11,517 nucleotides of DNA, taken from NCBI GenBank assembly GCA_016179165.1, contig JACORX010000457.1:1-11517 (forward strand), given 5' to 3'. The stretch is from Candidatus Rokuibacteriota bacterium (GTDB lineage Bacteria; Methylomirabilota; Methylomirabilia; Rokubacteriales; CSP1-6). Positions 11,398-11,517 of this stretch are shown in pieces. Made by a program: the position numbers and the translations under genes. The notes below the pieces were generated by a model. The model made no database searches and was not told where the DNA came from. It was given only the letters and a program-made list of their open reading frames with translations. The number at the start of each line of letters is the position of its first letter. The first letter of the stretch is position 1.

Positions 11398-11517
11398 TAG
11401 TTCGAGGTGCAGCCGAAGGCGAGCCGAGGGCTGAGAAGAGTAGTTCGAGGTGCAGCCGACGGCGAGCCGAGGGCTGAGAAGAGTAGTTCGAGGTGCAGCC
11501 GAAGGCGAGCCGAGGGC
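11398..11517 (+). repeat. 43-bp tandem repeat, at least 2.8 copies, running off the window edge
   Basis: Units occupy 11398-11440, 11441-11483 and 11484-11517 (truncated by the window). Each reads TAGTTCGAGGTGCA, then GCCGAAGGC (GCCGACGGC in unit 2), then GAGCCGAGGGCTGAGA and AGAG. The only difference among copies is that A/C change, in a possible GCC/GGC loop. CAGCC and GGCTG in each unit can also form an outer stem. There are no spacers, so this is not a CRISPR array. It starts 10 nt from the hisC start codon and shares its outer blocks with the MITE modules at 9188-9234 and 9263-9302. Confidence 0.85.

Noticed and set aside
11398..11517. CRISPR array
   Set aside because: Units are directly contiguous with no unique spacers and there are no cas genes nearby.
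1..11517. tRNA, rRNA, riboswitch, phage or complete insertion sequence
   Set aside because: No cloverleaf, conserved aptamer, integrase or intact transposase was recognised on either strand.

Overview
The window is about 68-70 percent GC by eye and carries short, loosely packed catabolic genes broken up by gene remnants and palindromic repeats. Gene content (divergent homogentisate-dioxygenase-like cupin, LLM flavin oxidoreductase, cyclase, isochorismatase-like hydrolase, P1 peptidase, decayed ABC_sub_bind protein) and the GGGGAGAGGG-type hairpin repeats resemble chromosomal contigs of Candidatus Rokubacteria (Methylomirabilota). That placement is inference from memory of gene styles. No marker gene is present to prove it.

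Left part (1-3540). A REP-like hairpin precedes an alpha/beta hydrolase of the 3-oxoadipate enol-lactonase type on the plus strand. The next 380 bases hold an internally deleted ABC substrate-binding protein gene and a short motif of the kind found at REP-associated transposase elements. Three leftward genes follow: DinB-like, isochorismatase-like, and an NAD(P)-binding beta-hydroxyacid dehydrogenase, probably one transcription unit. An inverted copy of the same REP hairpin sits between the last two, inside a 20-codon leader ORF that ends 4 nt before the dehydrogenase start.

Middle (3541-8122). A cyclase-family hydrolase converges with no gap on a leftward toxin-antitoxin pair: a PIN toxin and an upstream, non-standard 164-residue presumptive antitoxin, overlapping by ATGA and driven from an AT-rich promoter with a perfect TTGACA. 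Next come a rightward coupled pair, a divergent homogentisate-1,2-dioxygenase-like protein and an LLM flavin oxidoreductase (TGATG overlap). After them lies a well-formed sigma70-type promoter that now reads only into the C-terminal remnant of a cupin dioxygenase.

Right part (8123-11517). A leftward P1-family (DmpA/NylC-like) self-processing hydrolase is separated by a 218-bp MITE-like element from a small single-pass membrane protein and a stand-alone cyclic-nucleotide-binding domain protein. These converge on hisC. Directly upstream of the hisC start begins a 43-bp tandem repeat that runs off the window. Its unit shares two conserved sequence blocks with both halves of the MITE-like element, suggesting one family of modular palindromic repeats.

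Taken together this is accessory aromatic and amide catabolism with one housekeeping gene (hisC). The most notable novelty candidates are the TA pair with an unusual antitoxin, the modular repeat family, and the leader-ORF/REP arrangement ahead of the dehydrogenase.
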